Shown: positions 16,442 to 25,316 of the stretch, in pieces
Position numbering within the stretch: position 1 is the stretch's first letter
How the letters are laid out: the number at the start of each line of letters is the position of its first letter
From: UBA6055 sp965203755
GTDB lineage: Bacteria; Chloroflexota; Anaerolineae; Aggregatilineales; Phototrophicaceae
Length of the DNA: 64,000 nt
Direction of reading: 5' to 3'
Assembly (NCBI GenBank): GCA_965203755.1
Contig: OZ241910.1
Location: 1-64,000, forward strand
The notes under the pieces: model-generated
Told to the model about the DNA's origin: nothing
The model's input: the letters and a program-made list of their open reading frames with translations, nothing else
The model's database searches: none
Position numbers and translations under genes: made by a program

Positions 16442-17632
16442 TCAGGGGACATATTCAACCGCGCCGATATCACAGCCGCCGCCCTGCGGCCGCGCGGCGC
16501 CAATTTGGTCGGTTTCCGGGCAGTAGTCATCATCGGCGGCGTCAATGGCGGGACTGCCGGCCAGCAGCGGGAGATAAGCCGGCGAGCCGTCTTCGGGTTT
16601 GACCGGTTCGCCCAGCATGGGATCGCCTTCAAAGGCCGGCGAACAGGAGCCGTCCTGAATGAAATTGCTGATATTCTGTTTCAGTTCGCCATCCGAGCTG
16701 CAAGCGTTTCCGCCGCCGCCGGCGATGATGCTGTTAACGATGCTTAGCGCGCCGCCGGCCGCGTTGGCAACCGCGCCGCCCTTGTCAGCCGAGTTGCCGC
16801 TGAACGCGCTGCTGACGATGCTTAGCGCGCCGCCGTTGGAGACCGCGCCGCCGATGAATTGGGCCGAGTTGTCGATGAACGCGCTGCTGGTGATGCTTAG
16901 CTCGCCGCCGTTGGAGACCGCGCCGCCGTATTTAGCCGAGTTGCCGCTGAACGCGCTGTCGCTGATGGCAACCGTCCCCCACCAGTTGAAGACCGCGCCG
17001 CCGATGTATTCAGCCGAGTTGCCGCTGAACGCGCTGCTGGCGATGCTTAGCTCGCCGCCGTTGGCGATGGCGCCGCCGGTCGCTTCAGCCCAGTTGTCGC
17101 TGAACGCGCTGTCGCTGATGGCGACCGTCCCCCACCAGTTGACGATGGCGCCGCCGATGGGATTGGCGGTGTCATTTTTAGGACTTCCATCTTCGTCGCG
17201 GATCAGATCGCCTTCCGCGCGCCCCTTGGTCATGGTCAAATTCCTGATGGTCAGCGCGCCGCCGTCGTTGTAAAAGATCCGCCAGCGATTATCGCCGCTG
17301 ATGGTGTGGCCGCCGCCTTCAATGATGATGTCGGATGTGATGACGGGAAGCTCGGCGCCAAGCGTTATGTCTTGGGTGATCACAATCGTGTCGGCTTCGG
17401 TTTCGGCTTCGTCGTCGGCGCCGCGTCCGCCGGCGGGACAGCCGCCTTCGGGTCGGTCATGGTTGGCGGCGATGATGGCATCGGCCAATGTGCAGCGCGA
17501 GCTTAGCCTAATGTCGTCGTCGACGACTGGCGGCCTCAGCAGATACGCCGTCAGCAGGACGATAGCGAGCGCCGTCAACAGGATGGCAATGATCAGGATC
17601 AGTTCCTCCAGGCTGGTTTTTCGCTGCTTCAT
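16442..17632 (-). CDS. Surface beta-helix (Pmp-like / choice-of-anchor type) protein
   Basis: 396 residues. A membrane anchor or signal helix (about 10-32) is followed by the block CTLADAIIAANHD, common at the start of secreted right-handed beta-helix proteins. At least five repeats of 24-26 residues of the form ISDSAFSGNSAxxxGGAVxNGGELS then follow, typical of a parallel beta-helix. The C-terminus has SPAIDAADD and GCDIGAVEYVP, as in choice-of-anchor Q-type domains. It probably sits on the cell surface. It lies immediately downstream of an ABC permease gene, as does its paralogue at 27.3-28.7 kb, suggesting a role in glycan contact at the surface. Confidence 0.75.
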   Translation of the reverse strand: MKQRKTSLEELILIIAILLTALAIVLLTAYLLRPPVVDDDIRLSSRCTLADAIIAANHDRPEGGCPAGGRGADDEAETEADTIVITQDITLGAELPVITSDIIIEGGGHTISGDNRWRIFYNDGGALTIRNLTMTKGRAEGDLIRDEDGSPKNDTANPIGGAIVNWWGTVAISDSAFSDNWAEATGGAIANGGELSIASSAFSGNSAEYIGGAVFNWWGTVAISDSAFSGNSAKYGGAVSNGGELSITSSAFIDNSAQFIGGAVSNGGALSIVSSAFSGNSADKGGAVANAAGGALSIVNSIIAGGGGNACSSDGELKQNISNFIQDGSCSPAFEGDPMLGEPVKPEDGSPAYLPLLAGSPAIDAADDDYCPETDQIGAARPQGGGCDIGAVEYVP

Positions 17633-17699
17633 GTCGGGCTCTCCTTAACAAACCGCATGCAAAACGTTTCAGCGAGCTTATAAAACATCGCCTTCGGCA

Positions 17700-18578
17700 T
17701 CAGCCTTTCAGGCCCGAGCGCGTCAAAGCCTCGATAATCCAGCGCTGGGCGAATATGAAGACCGCCAGAACGGGCAGAATCGCCATCGTCACGGCCGCCA
17801 TGACGACCGATGGATTGCCCGAGCCCATGTAGCCGGTCAAAAGCGCGATGCCCTGCGGCAGGGTCATTTTGCCCCAGGAATTGAGGAAGATCAGCGGCAG
17901 GAAGTAGCTGTTCCAAATGGCGTTGAAGGTGATGATGCCGAGCGTCGCCAAAGCCGGGCCCGCCAGCGGCATGGCGATCTGCAGGAAGGAGCGGATATGC
18001 CCGGCGCCATCGACGCGGGCGGCGTCAAACAGTTCCTGCGGCATCTGCTTGAAGAACTGGCGCATCAAAAAGACGCCAAACGCGCTGATGAGGCCTGGCA
18101 GAATGATGGCCAGATGGTTGTCAATCAGCCCCAGCGAGCGCATCAGCAGAAAGATGGGGATGATGGTCACTTGGCCGGGCACCATGAGCGAAGCCAGCAG
18201 CAGGATAAACAGGAAGTTGCGCCCGGGGAAACGGAGTCGGGCGAAGCCGTATCCAGCCAGCGAGCAGGTCACCAGCTGCCCGGCGGTGACGGCCAGGGTG
18301 ATTTTCAGGCTGTTGGCGAAGAGGTCGACAAAAGGCACATTGGATTCAAAAGGGGCGATATAGTTTTCGATGCGAAATTGGGTCGGCAGCCACTGCGGCG
18401 GCAGATTGAAACTTTCGGTGACCGGGCGCAGCGACGTCGAAAACATCCACAGCAGCGGCATAAGAACCAGGATGGCGGCGACGGTCAAGATGACAAAAGA
18501 AAAAAGATCGCCGCGCTTGAGCTTTCGTCTTCGCCGACGGCGGGGATTGATTTTGCTTGCGCGGGCTTGGAGCATCAT
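17700..18578 (-). CDS. Carbohydrate ABC transporter permease (MalG-like)
   Basis: 292 residues with a basic N-terminus and six hydrophobic segments. The EAA-type cytoplasmic loop reads ELFDAARVDGAGHIRSF, which docks the ATPase in this CUT1 family. It ends in the usual ALTRSGLKG-type tail. It is the second permease of the locus whose binding protein is at 20649 and first permease at 19654; a methyltransferase gene separates the two permeases. Confidence 0.88.
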   Translation of the reverse strand: MMLQARASKINPRRRRRRKLKRGDLFSFVILTVAAILVLMPLLWMFSTSLRPVTESFNLPPQWLPTQFRIENYIAPFESNVPFVDLFANSLKITLAVTAGQLVTCSLAGYGFARLRFPGRNFLFILLLASLMVPGQVTIIPIFLLMRSLGLIDNHLAIILPGLISAFGVFLMRQFFKQMPQELFDAARVDGAGHIRSFLQIAMPLAGPALATLGIITFNAIWNSYFLPLIFLNSWGKMTLPQGIALLTGYMGSGNPSVVMAAVTMAILPVLAVFIFAQRWIIEALTRSGLKG

Positions 18579-18618
18579 CGATTTTAATCCTTAATTATGA
18601 GGCCGTTCAGTTCAATGT

Positions 18619-19614
18619 TCATTGCTGTACTTCCTTGCGGCGAATGACAATGCGGGCGTATTTTCTGCTGCCTTTGACATAGAATCGGCCTAGCTTGCCT
18701 GTGAACCAAGTATCTGCCCCAATGATTTCAAATTGGTCGGGATTGTGCTTATCCAGGAAACTAATCGGCACGCCCATTTCCCCGTCATAATCGCAAGGTA
18801 TCTCGGCGGTTCGGCTGACCTCAATAGCATCATAATTGTCATACTTTGGATATTCCTCTGGCGAGTATCGCTTCCATAAAATCAGGTCTTCATGACGCTG
18901 GCGGTAATCGAGGTTGGTGTACCAGCCTGCGCTTCCCAACCTGCCTTTAACGACGCCATCGACTAGCTTATATCCGCTGCCCTCTTTCTTGGTCGCAACT
19001 AACTCTTGCGCGTATGCTTTCGGCACATCAAACAGCATCTCCTGACCCATCGGGGCGCGCCCAAGCCATAATCGGTTGTCTTTAATAAGAGGGAATATCT
19101 CTTTATAGGCAATGGCGTTCATATTGCCGATAATCAGAAACTTCTTTTCATATTTCATCAGCTGCGCCACATATTCCCGAAACAGCGAAAAGGGCGGATT
19201 GGTGACGACAATATCGGCCTGCTTGAGCAGATCAATACATTCTTGACTGCGAAAATCGCCATTGCCCTCAAGGTGATGGATGCCAATATCCTCGACTGAC
19301 GGAATGCCGGTCTTATTCGGCGTGCCATCATATTCCAGCCAAATCGCCTTCTCGGCGTCGTTACGGCTGAACATATCCATCTGCTGGTTTTTGTAGCCGG
19401 TCGCGATCAGCTTCTTTAATCCCAAGCCGCGAAATTGCAGGGAGAAGTAATGAAAAAAGTTGCTTACGCGCGGGTCATCGCAGTTGCAGTAGATGACCTT
19501 GCCGCGAAAATGATCGCGGTAATGCCAAAGCTCATTCTCAATATCCGACAGCTGCGTATAGAACTCGTCTTTCTTGTTTGACTTTGCTTGATGCAAATTG
19601 CGATTGGTCGACAT
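18619..19614 (-). CDS. EcoRI-type adenine-specific DNA methyltransferase
   Basis: 331 residues resembling the EcoRI adenine-methylase family: an N-terminal KKDEFYTQLSDIE segment, CNCDDPRVSNFFHYF, and the catalytic motif IVVTNPPFSLFREY (NPPF, near 138-141). M.EcoRI methylates GAATTC; whether this protein shares that target cannot be told. No endonuclease gene is adjacent, so it is an orphan here. The gene lies between two permease genes with about 40-base gaps each side, and its codons look more AT-rich than its neighbours, which suggests insertion by transfer. GAGGAG precedes the ATG. Confidence 0.85.
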   Translation of the reverse strand: MSTNRNLHQAKSNKKDEFYTQLSDIENELWHYRDHFRGKVIYCNCDDPRVSNFFHYFSLQFRGLGLKKLIATGYKNQQMDMFSRNDAEKAIWLEYDGTPNKTGIPSVEDIGIHHLEGNGDFRSQECIDLLKQADIVVTNPPFSLFREYVAQLMKYEKKFLIIGNMNAIAYKEIFPLIKDNRLWLGRAPMGQEMLFDVPKAYAQELVATKKEGSGYKLVDGVVKGRLGSAGWYTNLDYRQRHEDLILWKRYSPEEYPKYDNYDAIEVSRTAEIPCDYDGEMGVPISFLDKHNPDQFEIIGADTWFTGKLGRFYVKGSRKYARIVIRRKEVQQ

Positions 19615-19653
19615 ATCAAGAGCTCCTCGCTGGATGCTGTGCGCGGCGGCAGC

Positions 19654-20562
19654 CTATTCATAATGAACCCAGCGGCGGCTGATGGCGAACTGTATCATCG
19701 TCAGCGCCAGGATGATGGCGAACAGGGTCATGGACACGGCGGCGGCGTAGCCCATGTCAAAGCTGCGGAACGCGATCTCATAGATGTACAGCACAACGCT
19801 GCGGGTGGCGTCGCCGGGGCCGCCGGCGGTGAGGACGATAATCGAATCGAAGACCTGCAAGGCGCCAATCATAAAGATAACCAAAATGAAGAAGATGGTC
19901 GGGCTAAGCAAGGGGATGGTGATTCTGAAAAACAGCTGACGCTCATTGGCGCCGTCAAGCTGGGCGGCTTCATAATAGGTATTGGGGATGCTTTGCAGAC
20001 CAGCCAAAAAGACCAGCATGGCAAAGCCGGTGTTCTTCCATACATCCATGATAATGATGGCGGCCATCGCCCAATGAGCGTGGCTTAGCCACGGGATGGC
20101 ATCGATGCCAAGCAGGCCAAGATAATAATTGATGACGCCGGTGTCCTGCTGATAGAGGAAGCGCCAGATGACCGCGATGTAGGTATGCGCCACCAGCACC
20201 GGAAAGAAAAAAATGGAGCGGTAGAGGTTTCGCATCAAGGTCGGCAGGCGGCGATTGAGCAGAACGGCGAGGATGAGGCCGATGCCGGCATTAAAAAACA
20301 CAGCGACCAAGGTAAAGACGACGGTATTGATGTAGGCGATGCGAAGGCGCGTATCCGACAGCATGGCGGCGTAATTGTCCAGGCCGATGTATTCCGATTC
20401 GCGCAGGATGCTGAAATCCAGAAAGCTGATACGCATGGATTCAATCAGCGGATACAGAATGAAGACCGCGAAGCCGATATAAGTCGGCAGGATAAACAGA
20501 TAGCCGACTATCGCCTCATGGTGTTTGGGCGTGATCGCTGGCAAGGCGCCGCGTTTTCGCAT
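19654..20562 (-). CDS. Carbohydrate ABC transporter permease (MalF-like)
   Basis: 302 residues from ATG 20562, chosen for GGGGAG about 8 bases upstream over a TTG at 20592. Six membrane segments; the first loop has the LGLDNY-type motif (YIGLDNYAAML) common to CUT1 permeases and the EAA loop reads YEAAQLDGANERQLFFRI. It forms the channel with the MalG-like partner at 17700. It follows the binding-protein gene after an 86-base gap containing a hairpin. Confidence 0.87.
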   Translation of the reverse strand: MRKRGALPAITPKHHEAIVGYLFILPTYIGFAVFILYPLIESMRISFLDFSILRESEYIGLDNYAAMLSDTRLRIAYINTVVFTLVAVFFNAGIGLILAVLLNRRLPTLMRNLYRSIFFFPVLVAHTYIAVIWRFLYQQDTGVINYYLGLLGIDAIPWLSHAHWAMAAIIIMDVWKNTGFAMLVFLAGLQSIPNTYYEAAQLDGANERQLFFRITIPLLSPTIFFILVIFMIGALQVFDSIIVLTAGGPGDATRSVVLYIYEIAFRSFDMGYAAAVSMTLFAIILALTMIQFAISRRWVHYE

Positions 20563-20589
20563 CGTCGTTCTCCCCGATGGCAAAGGGAA

Positions 20590-20619
20590 CAAGCCCGCAC
20601 AAGGGTTTATGCAGGCTTG
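20590..20619 (-). terminator. Intercistronic hairpin after the binding-protein gene
   Basis: On the minus strand CAAGCCTGCA pairs with TGCGGGCTTG (10 bp, one G-U) around a 10-base loop. It lies between the binding-protein stop and the permease start. Such a hairpin can stop part of the transcription or protect the upstream message, giving more binding protein than permease. Confidence 0.55.
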
Positions 20620-20648
20620 CAGCGTTTGTTTCTAAGGATGCTTGGGCA

Positions 20649-21977
20649 TCACGAGGACATTCTCTCGGCGAGCTTGTCCATGGCGGCGCTTAGTTCAATA
20701 TGCGCCATTTCCAGACCTTGTTCGGGGGTCACAGAGTTGGCCATGATTTGGCCCATGTGCCGCATGAAGATGCTTTCGACTTCGGCGAAGTTGGCTGGCG
20801 ATGGGACTGGCTTGATGTCTTCCAGGCTGCCGAAGAAGCGGGGCGCGTTCGCCGGGAAGCTGTTGAAGACTTCGTTTTCGGTGGCGCTGCGGCGGGCCGG
20901 CAACGACGTGCCGATAGCGACGGCCTCTTCATCGGTTTTGATGCTTGCCAGATCTTTGATGAGTTCAATCGCCAGCGGGACGTTGGACGCTGATTTGGAC
21001 ACCGCCCAGCCGCCAGAGCCGAAGACGGTGGTGCCGGCCCGATTGCGCGGCCAAGGCGTGATGTCAACGGTGCGGTAGTCGGTCGATACATAAGTGGCGA
21101 AGGGCCAGCGGCCGGCGCCGGTCATGGCGGCTCGGCCCGAGGTGAAGAGCTCGGTCATGCTGGTGCCTTCGACCGATGGCGCGACGCCGTGTTCGTGGAC
21201 CAGCGCATGGACAAACTTGACCGATTCCAGCATCTTGGGGTCATCCAGGTTGGACTGCGACCAATCTTCGGTCAAGGTCGCCGTTCCGTTGGTATGCCAC
21301 CAGGGAGTCAAGCCGAAGTTGAAATAGGGGATGGCAAAGCCAAACTGCTTGTCGCCGCCTTCGCCGCGGGTCAGCGTCATAGCTGTTTCGAGGAAGTCTT
21401 CCCAAGTCCAGTCGGTCGCCGGCGGATCCAAGCCAGCTTCTTCGAACTTGACCGGATTGTAGTGGATAATCATGTTATTCCACTCGCGGGTGAAGTAATA
21501 GGTCGCGCCATCCGGGCCCTTGAGGGCATCGTGCAGCACCGGCTCGACCTCATCGACAATCGCCTGCAATTCTGAATCGGCGGCGATGGCGTCATCCATG
21601 GGCAGAACCAAGTCTTCAAAGATGCTTTCGCGCGTGCCTTCAATGGCCAGGGCGATGATGTCGACCGGCAGGCCGCTGGCGACGCGCAGCTTGAGATTGG
21701 TAATGTAATGCCCCCAGCCATCCGGCCAAGGAATGTAAAGGTCTTCGACGACCACGTTGGGATAGCGTTCATTGAAGCGGTCAATGGCGTTGCTGTACAT
21801 GCCCTGCTGCTGTTCGCCGCCAAAGTTGTAAATGGTGAGATGGCCGGCGGTATCGTTCGGCGGCGCTTGGGCAAGCGCCGAACCCAATGGCAGACCATAG
21901 GCGGCCGCCAGAGCAGCGGCTCCGCCCATGCCGGTGTACTTCAAAAAGTCGCGGCGCGTTATCCTCTTAGACATCAT
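20649..21977 (-). CDS. Sugar ABC transporter substrate-binding protein (Tat-type signal)
   Basis: 442 residues with a twin-arginine style leader: TRRDFLKYTG, then a hydrophobic stretch ending near ALAQA. The mature part has the family-1 extracellular solute-binding features, including NFGGEQQQGMYSNAIDRFNERYPNV and a C-terminal LExAHIELSAAMDKL helix. It captures a sugar or oligosaccharide outside the cell for the permeases downstream. AAGGAG precedes two adjacent ATG codons (21977 and 21974). With GH116 in the operon, a beta-linked glucoside is a reasonable but unproven ligand. Confidence 0.87.
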   Translation of the reverse strand: MMSKRITRRDFLKYTGMGGAAALAAAYGLPLGSALAQAPPNDTAGHLTIYNFGGEQQQGMYSNAIDRFNERYPNVVVEDLYIPWPDGWGHYITNLKLRVASGLPVDIIALAIEGTRESIFEDLVLPMDDAIAADSELQAIVDEVEPVLHDALKGPDGATYYFTREWNNMIIHYNPVKFEEAGLDPPATDWTWEDFLETAMTLTRGEGGDKQFGFAIPYFNFGLTPWWHTNGTATLTEDWSQSNLDDPKMLESVKFVHALVHEHGVAPSVEGTSMTELFTSGRAAMTGAGRWPFATYVSTDYRTVDITPWPRNRAGTTVFGSGGWAVSKSASNVPLAIELIKDLASIKTDEEAVAIGTSLPARRSATENEVFNSFPANAPRFFGSLEDIKPVPSPANFAEVESIFMRHMGQIMANSVTPEQGLEMAHIELSAAMDKLAERMSS

Positions 21978-22592
21978 TTAATCTCCTTTTATAAAGAATT
22001 GAATTTGACCAGCGTTTCAATCATATAACACAGACTAAAAATAGTCAAGTTATTAAAGTTTCGGAGAATGCCAAAAAAATGGCAAAGGGGCTTGCATAAA
22101 GGCCAGATTTCAGATAGTATTTTTATGCGCTGATGCCGCTTCCATAAACCGTTTCGGCGGCAAATCAAAAGCGCGGCCTAAGGGTCGCCTTTCGCCGATG
22201 CTTCTGTGATGCGTTTATTAAACGGAGCCGCGCGGGAAAGGGCGATGTTCATCATCAAGACGGCGCCAGTTCAGATGACTGGCGCATCGCATTCAGAAAG
22301 GCTTTTATGGCTCAAATCGATTCATTCCGTATTCTTCGCTTCGTCGTTAGCTGCCGTTACGGCGCAGTATCCGTCACTTATCACGCCGTGGACCGCCATT
22401 TATTGCCAAAAACGGCAGGTCTGCTGCCACCGATTTGGCGCGCAAGACAAGCGGGAAGGACTTCGACGGCGCAGGATGCCCTGTGGGGAGAGAGGCCGGG
22501 ATAAATGTCCTCTATATTCACCCCTGAATGCGCGCAGTTTGGGCGAATCAAGGTTATAATGGCGGCATGCAAGCAGCCTAAAGGAAATCGCG
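21978..22592. other. 615-base intergenic region between divergent operons
   Basis: It should hold the promoters for the minus-strand ABC operon and the plus-strand dehydrogenase genes. Seen: a 14-base inverted repeat GACTA-AAAA-TAGTC at 22033-22046 near the ABC side, a possible operator, and TATAAT at 22555-22560 just before the dehydrogenase. Short open frames around 22206-22559 show no family resemblance and no consistent composition, and I do not call them genes. Confidence 0.4.
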
Positions 22593-23693
22593 ATGAGCTA
22601 TGATGCCAAGCAAACCCTTCCCAAGACCATGCCGGCGATTGTCTGCTATGGCCCCGAAGACTACCGCTTGCAGGAATGGGATGTGCCGGAGCCGGCGGCG
22701 GCCGAAGTGGTGATTCGGGTACAGTCGGTCGGCATCTGCGCCAGTGACCTGAAGTGCTATCAGGGGGCGCCGATCTTTTGGGGCGATGCACAGCGCGAGG
22801 GATACTGCCAGGCGCCGGTGATCCCTGGGCATGAATTTGTCGGTGAGGTTGTCGCGCTGGGTGAAGGCGCGGCCGAAAAATATGGATTGGCATTAGGCGA
22901 TACAGCCGTCTCCGAACAGATTGTGCCTTGCTGGCAATGCCGCTTTTGCCGGCGCGGTCAGTATTGGATGTGCCAGGACAAACATGATGTCTATGGATTC
23001 CGTCAGGCGACCTTTGGCGCTATGGCTGAATATATGAAGTTTCCGGCCGGCGCGCTGAATTATAAAGTTCCCCAATCGATCCCGCTGCGTCACGCTCCCT
23101 TTATTGAGCCCTTGGGCTGCTCGATTCATGCGGTGCGGCGCGGCGAAATCCGGCTGGACGACGTGGTCGTGATCGCCGGCTGCGGCCCGCTCGGATTAGG
23201 CATGATCGCGGCGGCGCGGCTCAAGAATCCCCGCCTGCTGATCGCCATGGATTTGAATGAAGCTCGGCTGGATATCGCCAAGCTCTGCGGCGCCGATCTG
23301 GTCTTAAATCCAGGTCAAGTGGACGCGGTCGATGAAGTGCTGAAGCTAAGCGATGGCTATGGCTGTGATGTTTATATTGAAGCCACCGGCTATCCGGCCG
23401 CCGTCGAGCAGGGTCTGCACATGATTCGCAAGCTGGGCACTTTTGTCGAGTTCAGCGTCATGCGCGAAGCGGTCACAGTTGATTGGACGATCATCGGCGA
23501 TACCAAAGAGCTCAACATCCACGGCTCGCATCTTAGCCCCTACACCTATCCGATTGCCATTGACATGCTGGCAAAGGGTTTGCTGCCGATGGACAAAATT
23601 ATGACCCATCAACTGCCTTTGAGCCGTTTTCACGACGGCATGGACTTGGTGGCGAACGGCGTCGAATCGATTAAAGTCACCCTAACACCCTAA
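22593..23693 (+). CDS. Zinc-dependent dehydrogenase, erythritol/L-threitol dehydrogenase-like
   Basis: A 366-residue MDR enzyme. Catalytic zinc ligands are Cys49 (GICASD) and His80-Glu81; structural zinc cysteines are 113, 116, 119 and 127. The Rossmann motif is GCGPLGLG. The segment SDLKCYQGAPIFWGD resembles tetritol (erythritol/L-threitol) dehydrogenases, which is the basis for the tentative substrate. An AAAGGAAA element lies before the ATG, and an SDR gene follows 17 bases after the stop. Confidence 0.78.
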   Translation: MSYDAKQTLPKTMPAIVCYGPEDYRLQEWDVPEPAAAEVVIRVQSVGICASDLKCYQGAPIFWGDAQREGYCQAPVIPGHEFVGEVVALGEGAAEKYGLALGDTAVSEQIVPCWQCRFCRRGQYWMCQDKHDVYGFRQATFGAMAEYMKFPAGALNYKVPQSIPLRHAPFIEPLGCSIHAVRRGEIRLDDVVVIAGCGPLGLGMIAAARLKNPRLLIAMDLNEARLDIAKLCGADLVLNPGQVDAVDEVLKLSDGYGCDVYIEATGYPAAVEQGLHMIRKLGTFVEFSVMREAVTVDWTIIGDTKELNIHGSHLSPYTYPIAIDMLAKGLLPMDKIMTHQLPLSRFHDGMDLVANGVESIKVTLTP

Positions 23694-23710
23694 ATTAAAG
23701 GAGCAAGCGA

Positions 23711-24442
23711 ATGACCAACTCACTGGCAGACAAAGTCATTATCGTCACTGGAGCAAGCTCTGGCATTGGCGCGGCCGCCGTGCGCCTCTTTGCCGAACAC
23801 AACTGCAAGCTCGTCTTGGCCGCTCGGTCGCTGGACCGAATGCAGACGCTTGCCGAACAGCTATCGGCCGAAACCCTGGTCATCGGCGCCGATATGACCG
23901 TTCCAGGTGATATTCAAACGATGGTGGCGCGCGCGATGGAACGTTTCGGGCGGATTGACGCGATGCTTGCCAACGCCGGCATCTTTATCCCCGGCGAATT
24001 CGCCGATGGCGACATGGACGCTTATTCAACCCTGCTCAAAATCAATGTCGATGCCGTCCTGCGCTGCGCCCATGCGGTTATTCCGCCGATGAAAGCGCAG
24101 GGTTTCGGTGATATTCTGGTCACCAGTTCGATATCTGGTCATATTGATGTTCACTGGGAGCCGGTCTACAGCGCCTCCAAGCATGCGGTCGAGACCTTTG
24201 TCAACACCCTGCGCCGTCAGCTTGCCCCCTTCGGCATTCGAGTCGCATCGCTGGCGCCCGGCCGGGTTGCCAATGAATTATGGAACTTTTCCGACCCCGA
24301 CGAAATTGAACGGGCATCAGTGCAAGAACGCGGCTATATCAAGTCAGAGGATGTCGCCGAGGCCGCCGTTTTCATGCTGTCGCAGCCGCCGCATGTCACC
24401 ATACGCAATCTGGTCATCCTGCCGCAAAATCAGGATATTTAA
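23711..24442 (+). CDS. Classical short-chain dehydrogenase/reductase
   Basis: 243 residues. Cofactor motif TGASSGIG at 13-20, NAG at 88-90, active-site Ser near 139-140 and YSASK with Tyr153 and Lys157. The ending VTIRNLVILPQNQDI is typical of the NADP-dependent serine/polyol SDR group. It probably works with the zinc dehydrogenase upstream. Its last 59 bases are repeated at 25317-25375 with three differences, all synonymous. Confidence 0.85.
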   Translation: MTNSLADKVIIVTGASSGIGAAAVRLFAEHNCKLVLAARSLDRMQTLAEQLSAETLVIGADMTVPGDIQTMVARAMERFGRIDAMLANAGIFIPGEFADGDMDAYSTLLKINVDAVLRCAHAVIPPMKAQGFGDILVTSSISGHIDVHWEPVYSASKHAVETFVNTLRRQLAPFGIRVASLAPGRVANELWNFSDPDEIERASVQERGYIKSEDVAEAAVFMLSQPPHVTIRNLVILPQNQDI

Positions 24443-24443
24443 G
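24385..24443 (+). repeat. 59-bp direct repeat, copy 1 (3' end of the SDR gene)
   Basis: It starts GCCGCCGCATGTCACC, runs through the SDR stop codon, and matches 25317-25375 at 56 of 59 positions. The three differences (CAT/CAC, ATA/ATT, GTC/GTG) leave the amino acids unchanged. With copy 2 it brackets a 0.87-kb segment carrying two genes. Confidence 0.85.
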
Positions 24444-24462
24444 GGAAGGAGGAGAATGTCTA

Positions 24463-24627
24463 ATGGAATTACTATTCGGAATCGTGATTGTAATGTTAAT
24501 CATCGTGATAGCCAAGTTCGTTGTCGCCATTGTAGTGCCTCTCCTGGTGTCCCTGTTTTTCATCGCGATTGGTGTTGCGTTTTGCCTCGGCATCGTAGCT
24601 GTTGCGGTATCTATGATGGCGGGCTAA
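24463..24627 (+). CDS. Hydrophobic peptide, 54 aa
   Basis: ATG 24463 follows a strong GGAAGGAGGAG at 24445-24454. Almost the whole product is hydrophobic: two segments near residues 2-15 and 19-50, broken by one Lys-Phe. It could be a two-helix membrane peptide. An overlapping frame from ATG 24456 gives an Arg/Cys-rich product that looks non-coding. It lies between the SDR stop and the zinc-ribbon gene, inside the segment bounded by the 59-bp repeats. No family recognised. Confidence 0.55.
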   Translation: MELLFGIVIVMLIIVIAKFVVAIVVPLLVSLFFIAIGVAFCLGIVAVAVSMMAG

Positions 24628-24645
24628 AGATGATAAGGACATGCC

Positions 24646-25272
24646 ATGACTGATAAATTTGATAAGCTGATATTGCCGCGCGAAGAACTGCACAAACTGA
24701 TCAAAGAACTGTGGCGCGTTATGGATGCCATCCAATTTGCCCTTTGCGTGGATTGTGGGAAAGATGCCACTTACCAGGGCGTGGACGGCGAATGGCGGTG
24801 TAATAGCTGCCACATCAAAGAACTGTTGCGCGTTATAGATGCCATCCAAGTTACCTTTTGCGTGGATTGTGGGAAAGATGCCACTTACCAGGGCGTAGAC
24901 AGCGAATGGCGGTGTAATAGTTGCCACATCAAAGAATTTAACCGCGTTATAGAAGCCCTCCAAGTTGCCCTTTGCGTGAATTGTGGGGAAGATGCCACTT
25001 GCCAGGCTGCGGACGGCGAATGGCGGTGTAATGATTGCAACCGTTGTGCGAAGTGTGGGGACGAGGCCACTCGCGTGGGCTATGACGGTGATTTGCTGTG
25101 TAATAATTGCAACCGTTGCGCGGAGTGTGGGGACGAGGACGCTCGCATGGTCTATGACGGCGATTTGCTGTGTGATGATTGCAACCGCATTAACCGGAAT
25201 AGGCGAGCCTGGGACTCTCACTTTGAGGAACTGTGGGAATGGGAAGCTAGATGGGAAAACGATGGCTGGTAA
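24646..25272 (+). CDS. Tandem zinc-ribbon protein with five CxxC-x14-CxxC units
   Basis: 208 residues. Five zinc-ribbon-like units follow one another with exact spacing: Cys pairs at 34/37+52/55, 72/75+90/93, 110/113+128/131, 134/137+152/155 and 158/161+176/179. The first three sit in 38-residue repeats (RVxDAIQ...CHIKE) that are also very alike in DNA (114-bp period from 24715), showing recent tandem duplication; the last two are shorter 24-residue units. The C-terminus is acidic and Trp-rich. There are no catalytic motifs, so binding of nucleic acid or protein is the likeliest role. AAGGAC lies upstream of the ATG. It is part of the repeat-bounded cassette. Confidence 0.75.
   Translation: MTDKFDKLILPREELHKLIKELWRVMDAIQFALCVDCGKDATYQGVDGEWRCNSCHIKELLRVIDAIQVTFCVDCGKDATYQGVDSEWRCNSCHIKEFNRVIEALQVALCVNCGEDATCQAADGEWRCNDCNRCAKCGDEATRVGYDGDLLCNNCNRCAECGDEDARMVYDGDLLCDDCNRINRNRRAWDSHFEELWEWEARWENDGW
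24715..25056 (+). repeat. Three tandem 114-bp repeats inside the zinc-ribbon gene
   Basis: Repeat units begin at 24715, 24829 and 24943, each with CGCGTTATxGA. The first two are nearly identical at the DNA level and the third is more diverged. Each encodes one zinc ribbon plus its linker, so copy number changes by slippage would add or remove whole domains. Confidence 0.75.
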
Positions 25273-25316
25273 ACCTGATAAACTGGGTACATGGTCTGAC
25301 GCTGGCATTGTTGCAA

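Noticed and set aside
16730..17200. Regular repeats considered as a CRISPR array or minisatellite
   Set aside because: The period is 72-78 bases, in frame with 24-26-residue beta-helix repeats; there are no constant repeats with unique spacers.
22206..22559. Plus-strand open frames in the gap before the polyol-type dehydrogenase
   Set aside because: Arg/Cys-rich products in competing frames, no domain and no consistent start; only a weak AGAAAGG before ATG 22307.
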